Part shown: piece by piece, positions 14,720 to 22,596 of the stretch
Layout of the letters: every line of letters starts with the position of its first letter
How positions within the stretch are numbered: position 1 is the stretch's first letter
Origin: Bradyrhizobium sp. CCH5-F6
GTDB lineage: Bacteria; Pseudomonadota; Alphaproteobacteria; Rhizobiales; Xanthobacteraceae
Length of the DNA stretch: 24,039 nucleotides
Direction of reading: 5' to 3'
Assembly (NCBI RefSeq): GCF_001556045.1
Contig: NZ_LSIC01000217.1
Coordinates: forward strand, 1-24,039
Program-made: the position numbers and the translations under genes
The notes under the pieces: generated by a model
Told to the model about the DNA's origin: nothing
The model's database searches: none
Seen by the model: only the letters and a program-made list of their open reading frames with translations

Positions 14720-17700
14720 TCAGGTCGGCCGCAGCGCCTTGGTGGCGAGATCGAGCTCGTTGACCTGCTTGTTCCGCTCGGAATCGGCCGCCGCGCGATG
14801 GTCCGTTGCCAGCACCACGTAGACCGCCGGCAGCACGAACAGGGTGAACAGCGTACCGATCGACATGCCGGCAACGACGACCAGGCCGATCGAGAAGCGG
14901 CTGGCCGCGCCCGCGCCGGTCGCGGTCAGGAGCGGGATCAGGCCGGTCACCATCGCCGCCGTGGTCATCAGGATCGGCCGCAAGCGGATGCGGGCCGACA
15001 TCTCGATGGCGGAACGCCGGTCGAGCCGCTCTCTGACCTGGAGCTCGTTGGCGAACTCCACCATCAGGATGCCGTGCTTGGTGATCAGGCCTACCAGCGT
15101 CAAGAGGCCGACCTGGGTGTAGATGTTCATGGTCGCCGCGCCGAAGTACAGCGGGATCAGCGCGCCGACGATCGCCATCGGCACCGAGATCATGATGACC
15201 AGCGGGTCGCGCAAGCTCTCGAACTGCGCCGCCAGCACCAGGAAGATGATGATCAGCGCGAAGCCGAAGGTGATCGCGAGCTGGTTGCCCTCCTGCACAT
15301 ATTGCCGGCTGTCAGCCAGATAGTCGTGGCTGAAGCCCTGCGGCAGCTTCTTGGCTTCGCCCTCGAGGAAATCCACCGCGGCGCCGACGGTCACACCCGG
15401 CATCGGCACGGCCGAGAACGTCGCCGAATTGAGCTGGTTGAAGTGAGTCAGCGAGTTCGGGTCGGTCTTGGTCTCGATCGACACCACCGTCGACAGCGGA
15501 AGCTGCTGCCCGGTATTGGTCGTCACATAGTAACCGCCGAGCGATTCCGGCGACAGCCGCTTGGCGCGTGGCACCTGCGGGATCACCTGGTATGAGCGGC
15601 CCTCGAGGTTGAAGCGGTTGATGTAGTTGCCGCCGAGCAGCACCGCGAGCGTGGCGCCGAGGTTCTGCATGTTGACGCCGAGGTCCTGCGCCTTGGTGCG
15701 GTCGATCGTCACCTTCACGTTCGGCTGGTTGTAGGCAAGATCGCTGTCTGAGACGATGAACATGCCGCTGTTGCGCGCGGCTTCCTTCAGCTTCTCCATC
15801 TGCTCATAGACGGTCTGGAAGCTGGCGGTGGAGTTGATCACCATCTGGATCGGCAGGCCGCCCGGGCCGCCCGGCAGCGGCGGCAGGTTGAACGCGAAGG
15901 CCTGCACGCCCTCGATCTTCGACAGCTCGGCCTGCACCAGCGGCTTCAGCTGGATCGCGGAGCGCTTGCGCTCGTCCCACGGCTTGAGCAGCATGCCGGC
16001 GATGCCGCCCTGCGGGCCGTTGATGCCGTTCAGCACGAAGCGCAGATCGGTCTCGGGGAACTTCGCGAATTCCCTGTCGAGCTTGTCGCCGTAGAAATCG
16101 AGATAATCGATGTTGGCGTATTTCGGGGCCTTGGTCACCGCGAACACGATGCCCTGGTCTTCCTCGGGCGCCAGCTCCTTCGAGGTGTGCATGTAGAGGA
16201 AGCCGACCAGCCCCAGGATCGTGACCGCAAACAGGCCGGTGATGGCCTTGTAGTCCAGCGAACGGTCGAGCTTGCGCCCGTACCAGCGCGTCATCGCACC
16301 GAACACGCGGTTCACGATCTTGGCGAAGCGTCCCTCTTCGGTGTTCTTGAGCAGCACCGAGCACATCATCGGCGACAGCGTCAGCGCGATGATGCCCGAC
16401 ACGATCACCGAGCCTGCGAGCGTGAAGGCGAATTCGCGGAACAACGAGCCGGTCAAACCGCCGAGGAAGCCGATCGGCGCGTACACCGCGGCGAGCGTAA
16501 TCGTCATCGAGATGACCGGGCCCACGATTTCGCGCGCCCCTTGGAGCGAGGCCTGGACCGGCGTCTTGCCCTCCTCCAGATGGCGGTGGATGTTCTCCAC
16601 CACCACGATGGCGTCGTCGACCACGAGGCCGATCGCGAGCACCATCGCGAGCAGGGTGAGCAAGTTGAAGCTGAAGCCCAGCGCCAGCATCAGGGTGCAG
16701 ACGCCGATCATCGACAGTGGAATGGTGACGACCGGGATGATGACCGAACGCAGCGAGGCCAGGAACAGGAAGATGACCACGATCACGATGATCACGGCTT
16801 CGCCCAGTGTATTCTGCACCTCGTCGATCGAAGACTGGATGAACTTGGTCGAGTCGTAGGCGACCTTCATCTTCATCGAGGGCGGGAGGTTGCGTTCGAG
16901 CTCGGGGAACAGCGCGCGCACACCCTTGACCAGCGTCAGCGGGTTACCCTGTGGCGTCGCCTGCACGCCAATGAAGATCGCGCGCTCGCCGTTGAAGGCA
17001 ACGCTCGCGTCCGTGCTTTGGGCGGCAAGCTCGACGGTGGCGATGTCCTCCATCCGCACGAAGCCGCCGTCCTTGGCCTTGACGATCATCTTCTTGAACT
17101 GATCGACGTTGGTCAGGCCCGTGTTGGTCGAGGCGTTCGAGACGATGAGATAGCCCTTGGTCTGGCCCGCCGCGGACTGGAAGTTGTTGGCCTGGATCGC
17201 GGCCGCGACGTCCGCCGGCGACACGTTGCGGCCGGCCATCTTCATGGGATCGAGCCACAGACGCATCGCGAAGGTCTGGCCGCCGAGAATGTCGGCCGAG
17301 GCGACGCCGTCGACGGTCGACAGCACCGGCTGCACCACGCGCGTCAGATAATCGGAGATCGCCGAACCGGACAGCTCCTCGGACGAGAAGCCGAGATACA
17401 TCACGGCCGTGGTTTGGCCCGTGGTCTTGGTGACGATCGGATCGTTGGATTCCTTCGGGATCAGGTACTTTACCGAGTTCGTCTTCGCCAGCACCTCAGT
17501 GAGCGCCTGGTTCGGATCGAAATTCAGCTTGATGTAGACCTGGATCGTCGAGGTGCCGAGCACCGAGGACGAGGTGATGTAATCGACGCCCTCGGCAGAG
17601 GCGACGGCCTGCTCGATCGGCGTGGTGATGAAGCCCTGGATCAAGTCTGCGGACGCGCCGGGATAGACGGTCGTGATATTGATGACCGTATTCGACAGCT

Positions 17701-17815
17701 TGGGATATTGCCGGATCGGCAGCATCATCGCCGCGCGCAGGCCGATCAGCAGGATCAGCAGGCTGACGACGACCGACAGAACCGGGCGCTTGATGAAAAT
17801 ATCGGTAAGGGCCAT
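14720..17815 (-). CDS. RND multidrug efflux pump, inner-membrane permease (AcrB/MexB family, HAE1)
   Basis: The protein has 1031 residues, normal for the family. It begins MALTDIFIKRPVLSVVVSLL (first membrane helix), followed by QYPKLSNTVINITTVYPGAS. Two large periplasmic domains alternate with two groups of membrane helices. The proton-relay aspartates are Asp400-Asp401 in LVVDDAIVVVENIHRH, equivalent to AcrB Asp407/408. The second half contains LAAQFESLRDPLVIMISVP and RLRPILMTTAAMVTGLIPL. It should export amphiphilic toxic compounds from the periplasm and membrane by proton antiport as a trimer, with the adaptor encoded just upstream. The gap of 68 bases to the adaptor holds a hairpin. No outer-membrane channel gene follows, so a shared TolC/OprM-type channel encoded elsewhere is likely. 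Confidence 0.96.
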   Translation of the reverse strand: MALTDIFIKRPVLSVVVSLLILLIGLRAAMMLPIRQYPKLSNTVINITTVYPGASADLIQGFITTPIEQAVASAEGVDYITSSSVLGTSTIQVYIKLNFDPNQALTEVLAKTNSVKYLIPKESNDPIVTKTTGQTTAVMYLGFSSEELSGSAISDYLTRVVQPVLSTVDGVASADILGGQTFAMRLWLDPMKMAGRNVSPADVAAAIQANNFQSAAGQTKGYLIVSNASTNTGLTNVDQFKKMIVKAKDGGFVRMEDIATVELAAQSTDASVAFNGERAIFIGVQATPQGNPLTLVKGVRALFPELERNLPPSMKMKVAYDSTKFIQSSIDEVQNTLGEAVIIVIVVIFLFLASLRSVIIPVVTIPLSMIGVCTLMLALGFSFNLLTLLAMVLAIGLVVDDAIVVVENIHRHLEEGKTPVQASLQGAREIVGPVISMTITLAAVYAPIGFLGGLTGSLFREFAFTLAGSVIVSGIIALTLSPMMCSVLLKNTEEGRFAKIVNRVFGAMTRWYGRKLDRSLDYKAITGLFAVTILGLVGFLYMHTSKELAPEEDQGIVFAVTKAPKYANIDYLDFYGDKLDREFAKFPETDLRFVLNGINGPQGGIAGMLLKPWDERKRSAIQLKPLVQAELSKIEGVQAFAFNLPPLPGGPGGLPIQMVINSTASFQTVYEQMEKLKEAARNSGMFIVSDSDLAYNQPNVKVTIDRTKAQDLGVNMQNLGATLAVLLGGNYINRFNLEGRSYQVIPQVPRAKRLSPESLGGYYVTTNTGQQLPLSTVVSIETKTDPNSLTHFNQLNSATFSAVPMPGVTVGAAVDFLEGEAKKLPQGFSHDYLADSRQYVQEGNQLAITFGFALIIIFLVLAAQFESLRDPLVIMISVPMAIVGALIPLYFGAATMNIYTQVGLLTLVGLITKHGILMVEFANELQVRERLDRRSAIEMSARIRLRPILMTTAAMVTGLIPLLTATGAGAASRFSIGLVVVAGMSIGTLFTLFVLPAVYVVLATDHRAAADSERNKQVNELDLATKALRPT

Positions 17816-17847
17816 CGCGGCGATCTCGATTTCTTTGGCTCAAGAGA

Positions 17848-17872
17848 CGTGATCCGGCCGAGCCGGATCACG
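17848..17872 (-). other. Intercistronic hairpin between adaptor and pump genes
   Basis: CGTGATCCGGC (17848-17858) and GCCGGATCACG (17862-17872) form a perfect 11-base-pair stem with a 3-base loop. There is no U-tract on the minus strand, so it is more likely an mRNA-processing or stabilising element, or a short dispersed palindrome, than a full terminator. Confidence 0.6.
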
Positions 17873-17883
17873 CGCATGTTTGG

Positions 17884-19077
17884 TCAGTAGCGCGGCGGCT
17901 GCGCCGGGATCGGCGGGGCCGGGTCGGTTGAAATCGAAACCGCCGCGCCCGATTGCAGCTTGAGCTGGCCGACGGCGACGACCTTGTCGCCCGCTTTCAG
18001 ACCCTTGACGATTTCGACGCGACCTTCGACCCGGTTGCCGGTCTGCACGAAGGTGCGTACCGCCGAGAGGCTGGTCTTGCCGTCCTCTTCCTTCTTCTCG
18101 GTGATCACGAACACCGAGTCGCCGTAGAGCGTATAATCGACCGCCGTCTCGGGGACGGTGATCACGGCCGGCTTTTCCGGCAACACCACGGTCGTGGTCA
18201 CGAACATGCCGGGCTTGAGGATCTTTTCCGGATTGGCGATCGTCGCCTGCACGCGGATGTTGCGGGTATCGGTCGAGATCTGCGGCTCGATCGTGGTGAT
18301 CTTGCCCTCGAAGGTGCGGCCCGGATAGGCGTCGACCTTCAGCCGAACGGCCTGGCCGACCTTCAGATTGCCGGAGTCCTTTTCCGTCACCGTGAAGTTG
18401 GCCCACAGCTCGGACAGATCGGTCAGCGACACGATTGCCGTGCCGGCGGTGAGATACTGGCCGACCTCGACCTTGCGGACGCCGAGATCGCCGGAGAACG
18501 GCGCGCGCACCAGCTTCTGCGAGATCAGCGCTTCGGTCTTGGCGATGCCGGCCAGCGCCTGGTCGTAGGCAGCCTGCGCATTGTCGACGGTCGCCTGCGG
18601 ACCGAACTGGCGCGCAGCCAGCTGCTTGGCACGATCGAGCGACAGCTGGGCGACGGTCGCCTGCGCCTTGTAATTGGCGAGGTCGCCCTGCTCCGGCGCG
18701 TCGAACAGTTGCACCAGCGGCGTGCCGGCCTCGACACGCGTACCCGGCACGAACTTGATCTCCGTCACGCGACCGTTGACGTCGGCGCTGACATCGACCT
18801 GATGCACGGCGACCAGGCTGCCGACCGCGGTGAGCAGGTTCGGCACCACCTCGGACTTCGCCTCGGCCGCACTGACGGCGACCGGCGGCGGCTTGTTGTT
18901 GGCGAAGAATTGCTTGATCATCTGGCCGCGGAAATAATTGAACCAGACGAGGCCTCCGACCAGCGCGGCCAGAAGCGTACCGACGATCACGAACCACAGC
19001 ACCGGCCGGACCGGACGCTTGGGAGCCTTGTTGTCGATCGGTTGGCCCGAAATCTTGTGTTCGGCTACGATGTTCAT
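17884..19077 (-). CDS. RND efflux periplasmic adaptor (membrane fusion protein, HlyD/AcrA family)
   Basis: The protein has 397 residues. One N-terminal membrane anchor (about residues 27-48, LWFVIVGTLLAALVGGLVWF) has no lipobox. A lipoyl/hairpin region follows: DVSADVNGRVTEIKFVPGTRV, a coiled-coil stretch rich in Ala/Gln/Leu (residues about 130-190), then VRAPFSGDLGVRKVEVGQYL. The beta-barrel part contains VDAYPGRTFEGKITTIEPQI. It bridges the pump and an outer-membrane channel in the periplasm. ATG at 19077 is chosen because it lies one base after the TetR stop (TGACATG), which implies coupled translation; the frame is open further upstream but inside the regulator gene. It ends 68 bases before the pump gene. 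Confidence 0.94.
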   Translation of the reverse strand: MNIVAEHKISGQPIDNKAPKRPVRPVLWFVIVGTLLAALVGGLVWFNYFRGQMIKQFFANNKPPPVAVSAAEAKSEVVPNLLTAVGSLVAVHQVDVSADVNGRVTEIKFVPGTRVEAGTPLVQLFDAPEQGDLANYKAQATVAQLSLDRAKQLAARQFGPQATVDNAQAAYDQALAGIAKTEALISQKLVRAPFSGDLGVRKVEVGQYLTAGTAIVSLTDLSELWANFTVTEKDSGNLKVGQAVRLKVDAYPGRTFEGKITTIEPQISTDTRNIRVQATIANPEKILKPGMFVTTTVVLPEKPAVITVPETAVDYTLYGDSVFVITEKKEEDGKTSLSAVRTFVQTGNRVEGRVEIVKGLKAGDKVVAVGQLKLQSGAAVSISTDPAPPIPAQPPRY

Positions 19078-19078
19078 G

Positions 19079-19780
19079 TCATGCGCTTTCTGCAATCGCC
19101 GCCTTGCCGGCATCCGGGGCCTGATCGCGGCCCAGATGCGAAGCAATTGCGGCGTCGTTAAGTCCGATACCCCTCAGGAGAAACTCACAGAGCTGCCGCT
19201 CCAGATCGTTCGCCTTACCGTAAGCCAGACAAGGCGCGGCCGGCAGCCTGGTCAGCGCCGCCATCATCATCGCATGATGTGCGAACCAGAACAGGTTGAG
19301 CGGATCGCCAGCGTAGGGCCGCGCATCCCCGGCGGCCACGGCGCGCTCGAGCGAGCCGACAAAAACCGGCCCAATGAGCGTCTCGATCTTGGCATATAGC
19401 AAACGAGCGAATTCGCCGTCATCCAAATGGCTCGTGGCCATCAGTCGCAGGCGTTGGGCCTCTTCCTGATCGGGGCAATCAGCAATGTGCAGAAAATGCC
19501 CGACCATCCTGCGGATCACTTCGACCAGCGTGGCGGTCGAGGGCTGCCGCTCGAGAAGCTCGATGAACGCCGGATCCGCTTCGCATTCGTCGCTGAGGAT
19601 TTCGGCGTAGAGTGCCGCCTTGGAGGGGAAGTGCTTGAACAGCAGCGCCTCGGAAATGGCAGCGGCGGCCGCCACGCTCTTCGTCGTGGTGCCGTTATAA
19701 CCGTGTCGGGCAAAGCAGCGCTTTGCGGCACCGAGGATCAATTGACGCCTCAGGTCGCTCGTCATACGCAATGAGCTCAT
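19079..19780 (-). CDS. TetR/AcrR-family transcriptional regulator of the RND operon
   Basis: The protein has 233 residues from ATG at 19780. The N-terminal helix-turn-helix is RRQLILGAAKRCFARHGYNG, TTTKSVAAAAAISEALLFKH, FPSKAALYAEIL, a textbook TetR DNA-binding domain. The C-terminal ligand-binding half contains FWFAHHAMMMAAL. It probably represses its own operon and is released by a pump substrate. A longer frame starting at TTG 19816 is rejected because that TTG is the first part of the -35 box (TTGACT) and the palindromic operator would lie inside the coding region. An internal ATG at 19765 is also possible. It is followed after one base by the adaptor gene, so regulator, adaptor and pump form one transcript. 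Confidence 0.9.
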   Translation of the reverse strand: MSSLRMTSDLRRQLILGAAKRCFARHGYNGTTTKSVAAAAAISEALLFKHFPSKAALYAEILSDECEADPAFIELLERQPSTATLVEVIRRMVGHFLHIADCPDQEEAQRLRLMATSHLDDGEFARLLYAKIETLIGPVFVGSLERAVAAGDARPYAGDPLNLFWFAHHAMMMAALTRLPAAPCLAYGKANDLERQLCEFLLRGIGLNDAAIASHLGRDQAPDAGKAAIAESA

Positions 19781-19784
19781 GCTT

Positions 19785-19802
19785 GGTGAGTAATCACTCA
19801 CC
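19785..19802 (-). promoter_or_regulatory. Operator of the TetR-type regulator
   Basis: GGTGAGTAATCACTCACC is an 18-base near-perfect inverted repeat (arms GGTGAGT/ACTCACC, only one mismatched pair near the centre). It lies 4 bases upstream of the regulator's ATG and covers the -10 region, as expected for autorepression by a TetR dimer. Confidence 0.8.
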
Positions 19803-19816
19803 CACGCAAAAGTCAA
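19788..19816 (-). promoter_or_regulatory. Promoter of the tetR-adaptor-pump operon
   Basis: The -35 box TTGACT (19816-19811) is followed, with a 16-17 base spacer, by ATTACT or TTACTC (19794-19788) inside the operator. The -35 match is strong and the -10 is moderate. Overlap with the operator supports negative control. Confidence 0.65.
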
Positions 19817-19831
19817 GCACTATGTTGCATC

Positions 19832-19857
19832 GCAACCTCTGGATTCAACCAGATTGC
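19832..19857 (-). terminator. Possible weak terminator hairpin between the TPP genes and tetR
   Basis: GCAA-cc-TCTGG, loop ATTCAA, CCAGA-TTGC forms a 9-base-pair stem with a 2-base bulge. It lies about 57 bases after the beta-subunit stop and just upstream of the tetR -35 box. No clear U-tract follows on the minus strand, so termination is uncertain. Confidence 0.3.
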
Positions 19858-19913
19858 ACCTCCGCCCTCAGCACCTACGGGACGGGCTTCTGGATGGACG
19901 CGGGGCGGCGTAG

Positions 19914-20504
19914 CTAGATCGGCTGGAAGCCGAGGTCGGCGCGAATCCGGTTGACGATGTAGGTCCCGTCCCGGCTTGGCAGGATCCGCTCGAGTTGGGC
20001 GCTGTCGATCTTCACGTTGGCAAAGCGCGGCCCCGCGGAGACGTCGTGGACGGCCTTCGCAAAGGCCTCCACCCCAGCCATGGTCGTAACGGAGCGGCTG
20101 TCCTCGATGCCGCAGGCCCTGGCGACGCCGACGAGGTCCGCGGCGGCGGAGGTGTGGCTGGTCTGGCCGCCGGTCTCGCCATAGGCCTCGTTGTCGAGCA
20201 CGACGATTGAGAGGTTGGACGGTTTCTGCAGCCCGATGGTGGCAAGGCTGCCCATCCCCATCAGCATCTCGCCGTCGCCGGTGATGACCAGCACCGGCAG
20301 CTTCGGCTGCGCCAGTGCGAGCCCGAGCCCGATCATCGCGGCGCCGCCCATGCCGCCCCAGAGATAGAAGTTGCGCGCATGATCGCCGGCCGCACACATG
20401 TCGTTGGTGGAGGCACCCAGGCCTCCGATCGCGACGACGTCCTTGCGGTCCGCAAGCAGCGTGGACACTACCTGGCGGCGGTCGAGGAGATTGGCCTTGC
20501 TCAT
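19914..20504 (-). CDS. Thiamine-pyrophosphate decarboxylase beta subunit (sulfopyruvate/phosphonopyruvate decarboxylase-like)
   Basis: The protein has 196 residues. The TPP/Mg-binding motif starts at GDGE (76-79) and ends with Asn105 in VVLDNEAYGETGGQ, the expected spacing. Earlier YLWGGMGGAAMIGLGLALAQ is typical of the pyrimidine-facing C-terminal domain of this enzyme class. Together with the alpha subunit it makes a split enzyme like ComD/ComE, decarboxylating a 2-oxo acid such as sulfopyruvate or phosphonopyruvate to an aldehyde in the cytoplasm. ATG at 20504 overlaps the alpha stop by four bases (ATGA). No sulfonate, phosphonate or coenzyme M genes are nearby, so the true 2-oxo acid is unknown. 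Confidence 0.85.
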   Translation of the reverse strand: MSKANLLDRRQVVSTLLADRKDVVAIGGLGASTNDMCAAGDHARNFYLWGGMGGAAMIGLGLALAQPKLPVLVITGDGEMLMGMGSLATIGLQKPSNLSIVVLDNEAYGETGGQTSHTSAAADLVGVARACGIEDSRSVTTMAGVEAFAKAVHDVSAGPRFANVKIDSAQLERILPSRDGTYIVNRIRADLGFQPI

Positions 20505-21043
20505 TTGGTGAAAACCTTGGCGCCGATCAGGCGCTGCGACAACAGGACGGCCGTGGGCGTGAGCGCATTGTAGGCCTGCGCGGCGGCGGCCTCCAGCACG
20601 GCCGGCACCTCGGCCGCGTGCGAGGCGCGCAGCACCTTGACGCCGGAGAGTTCGAACACGCCTTGCGTGGTCGATCCCATCGGCACCTGCCACGGATTGA
20701 ACTCGCCCCACTCGCCGCGCATGGTCACCAGCGTGAGGAAGGGAAAGCGCAGGATCGGGATCAGCGAGAGCATGTTGATGCAATTGCCGACGCCGCTCGA
20801 CTGCATAAGCAACACGCCGCGCTGGCCGCCGGCCCAGGCGCCCGCGAGCAGCGCTACGCCCTCCTCCTCCGTCGTCAAAGGAATGCCGCGCATGGTGGAG
20901 GAGTCCAGCACGCGCTCAATCAGCCTGGAATGACCGGCGTCAGGCACATACGGCACCTGCCGGACATCGAAGCGCTGCAATGCCGCGAAAATATCATCGG
21001 GCCAGTTCGGGGCCGTCTCGGGAGCGTCAGCGCGCGCGTGCAT
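20501..21043 (-). CDS. Thiamine-pyrophosphate decarboxylase alpha subunit (sulfopyruvate/phosphonopyruvate decarboxylase-like)
   Basis: The protein has 180 residues. The catalytic-glutamate segment is TTEEEGVALLAGAWAGG, with Glu61 in the E-x2-A-x2-A-G arrangement of TPP enzymes. GVLLMQSSGVGNCINMLSLI follows, which is characteristic of the ComD-like N-terminal domain. ATG at 21043 is chosen for the AGGA ribosome site just upstream; an in-frame ATG at 21088 would add 15 residues that look like leader sequence. Its stop overlaps the beta start. It is transcribed away from a cytochrome P450, with about 105 bases between start codons. Confidence is high for the TPP family and lower for the substrate. 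Confidence 0.84.
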   Translation of the reverse strand: MHARADAPETAPNWPDDIFAALQRFDVRQVPYVPDAGHSRLIERVLDSSTMRGIPLTTEEEGVALLAGAWAGGQRGVLLMQSSGVGNCINMLSLIPILRFPFLTLVTMRGEWGEFNPWQVPMGSTTQGVFELSGVKVLRASHAAEVPAVLEAAAAQAYNALTPTAVLLSQRLIGAKVFTK

Positions 21044-21148
21044 TTTCCTGTCCGGTCGGCTAGCAGTGTCCGAAGACTGTAGACGCATGCAGGCGTCGAC
21101 CAGAACAACAAAAACGGCATATCGGCTTTAACCGGCGAGAATAACGGG
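21044..21148. promoter_or_regulatory. Divergent promoter region, TPP decarboxylase / cytochrome P450
   Basis: The stretch of 105 bases must hold both promoters. An inverted repeat GACGC-ATGCAG-GCGTC (21082-21097) near its middle could be a shared operator. AT-richer bases occur at 21102-21135, but no convincing -35/-10 pair is evident on either strand. Confidence 0.4.
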
Positions 21149-22369
21149 ATGAACGCAGATGCGAAGGCGCTGGCGGCCAGCTTCGATCTCGAGAAGCTGA
21201 CTCCGGAGTTCTACGACAACCCCTACCCGACCTATCGTGCACTGCGGGAGAACGAGCCGGTCAAGCGCCTGCGCAGTGGCACCGTGTTCCTGACGCGCTA
21301 TGACGATCTCGTCACCACCTACAAGAACACCAGGTCTTTCAGCTCGGACAAGAAGCGCGAGTTCGCGCCGAAATACGGCGACACGCCGCTCTACGAGCAC
21401 CACACCACCAGCCTCGTCTTCAACGATCCACCTTCGCACACCCGCGTGCGCCGCCTGATCATGGGCGCTTTGTCGCCGCGGGCGATCGCCGGCATGGAGG
21501 GTGACCTCATCAAGCTGGTCGACGGCCTGCTCGATGCCATCGCAGCCAAGGGGGCTTGCGAGCTGATCGAGGACTTCGCCGCCTCCATTCCGATCGAGGT
21601 GATCGGCAATCTGCTCGACGTGCCGCACGAGGAACGCGGGCCGCTGCGCGACTGGTCGCTGGCGATCCTCGGCGCGCTCGAACCCGTGGTATCACCCGAA
21701 GCGGCTGCGCGCGGCAACAAGGCGGTGCAGGACTTCCTGGCCTATCTCGAGACACTGGTCGCGCGCCGGCGCCAGAAGCCCGGCAATCCCGAGCGCGACG
21801 TGCTGACGCGCCTGATCCAGGGGGAAGAGAACGGCGAACGGCTGACCGAGAAGGAACTGCTGCACAATTGCATCTTCCTGCTCAATGCAGGCCACGAGAC
21901 CACCACCAATCTGATCGGCAACGGCCTCGTGGCGCTGGACCGTCATCCCGACCAGAAGCAGCGGCTGATCGACAACCCCGACATGATCAAGACGGCGGTC
22001 GAGGAGATGCTGCGCTACGAGAGCTCCAACCAGCTCGGCAACCGCATGACCGCGGAACGTGTCGAGCTCGGCGGCGTCATGCTGGAGGCCGGCACGTCGG
22101 TCACGCTGTGCATCGGCGCGGCCAATCGCGATCCCGCGCAGTTTGCGGACCCCGAGCGCTTCGACATCGCCCGCACGCCGAACCGGCACCTCGCCTTCGC
22201 CACCGGCGCACATCAATGCGCCGGCATGGCGCTGGCGCGGCTGGAAGGCGCGATCGCGATCTCGCGCTTCCTGGCGCGCTTCCCGAACTATGGCGTGAGC
22301 GGGCAGCCGGTGCGGGGCGGACGGGTGCGGTTTCGGGGGTTCTTGAGCGTGCCTTGCTCGATCGGCTGA
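21149..22369 (+). CDS. Cytochrome P450, soluble bacterial type
   Basis: The protein has 406 residues and no membrane anchor. The N-terminus has FYDNPYPTYRALRENEPV, then FNDPPSHTRVRRLIMGALSP, the usual C-helix region for haem contact. The I-helix reads NAGHETTTN with Thr252, the oxygen-activating threonine. The K-helix ExxR is in EEMLRYES. The haem-ligand loop is FATGAHQCAGMALARLEG with Cys357. Bacterial P450s of this kind need a separate ferredoxin or flavodoxin and a reductase, none of which is encoded next to it. The oxidised substrate is unknown. It is divergent from the TPP decarboxylase, possibly co-regulated. The start ATG at 21149 has only a weak GGCGAG ribosome site. Confidence 0.93.
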   Translation: MNADAKALAASFDLEKLTPEFYDNPYPTYRALRENEPVKRLRSGTVFLTRYDDLVTTYKNTRSFSSDKKREFAPKYGDTPLYEHHTTSLVFNDPPSHTRVRRLIMGALSPRAIAGMEGDLIKLVDGLLDAIAAKGACELIEDFAASIPIEVIGNLLDVPHEERGPLRDWSLAILGALEPVVSPEAAARGNKAVQDFLAYLETLVARRRQKPGNPERDVLTRLIQGEENGERLTEKELLHNCIFLLNAGHETTTNLIGNGLVALDRHPDQKQRLIDNPDMIKTAVEEMLRYESSNQLGNRMTAERVELGGVMLEAGTSVTLCIGAANRDPAQFADPERFDIARTPNRHLAFATGAHQCAGMALARLEGAIAISRFLARFPNYGVSGQPVRGGRVRFRGFLSVPCSIG

Positions 22370-22596
22370 GGGGCGGAAAGCAAAAACTGCGAAAACAACC
22401 CCATGCACAGTAGAGCCCGGGTTATTGAACGACGCCCGGTGGGTCAGCAGAACCATCTGACATTTCAGCCAAATCAGGCCGCGCCCACCATCGGGGGCAG
22501 GCAGACTTAAAAGTCGGTTGGCTGACACCCACATCAGGGTTGACGGCCTCCGGTCCAGTCGGTTGACGCCGCCGCGCAGCAATGGAGTGACGACAG
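22370..22596. other. Non-coding stretch before rocD
   Basis: No credible gene is seen. The first part is A-rich (AAAGCAAAAACTGCGAAAAC). An 8-base direct repeat GTCGGTTG occurs at 22513-22520 and 22558-22565, and TTGACG occurs twice (22540, 22563), but I cannot pair either with a good -10. A 63-residue minus-strand frame crosses it without family resemblance. It could be a dispersed repeat or an eroded mobile remnant; copy number was not checked. Confidence 0.5.

Noticed and set aside
16187..17890. Long plus-strand open frame (about 567 codons) opposite the RND pump
   Set aside because: It is complementary to the well-conserved pump coding sequence and has a low-complexity His/Arg/Asp composition typical of antisense frames.
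19781..19816. N-terminal extension of the TetR regulator to the TTG at 19816
   Set aside because: The codons would consist of the -35 box and operator; the helix-turn-helix begins normally from the ATG at 19780.
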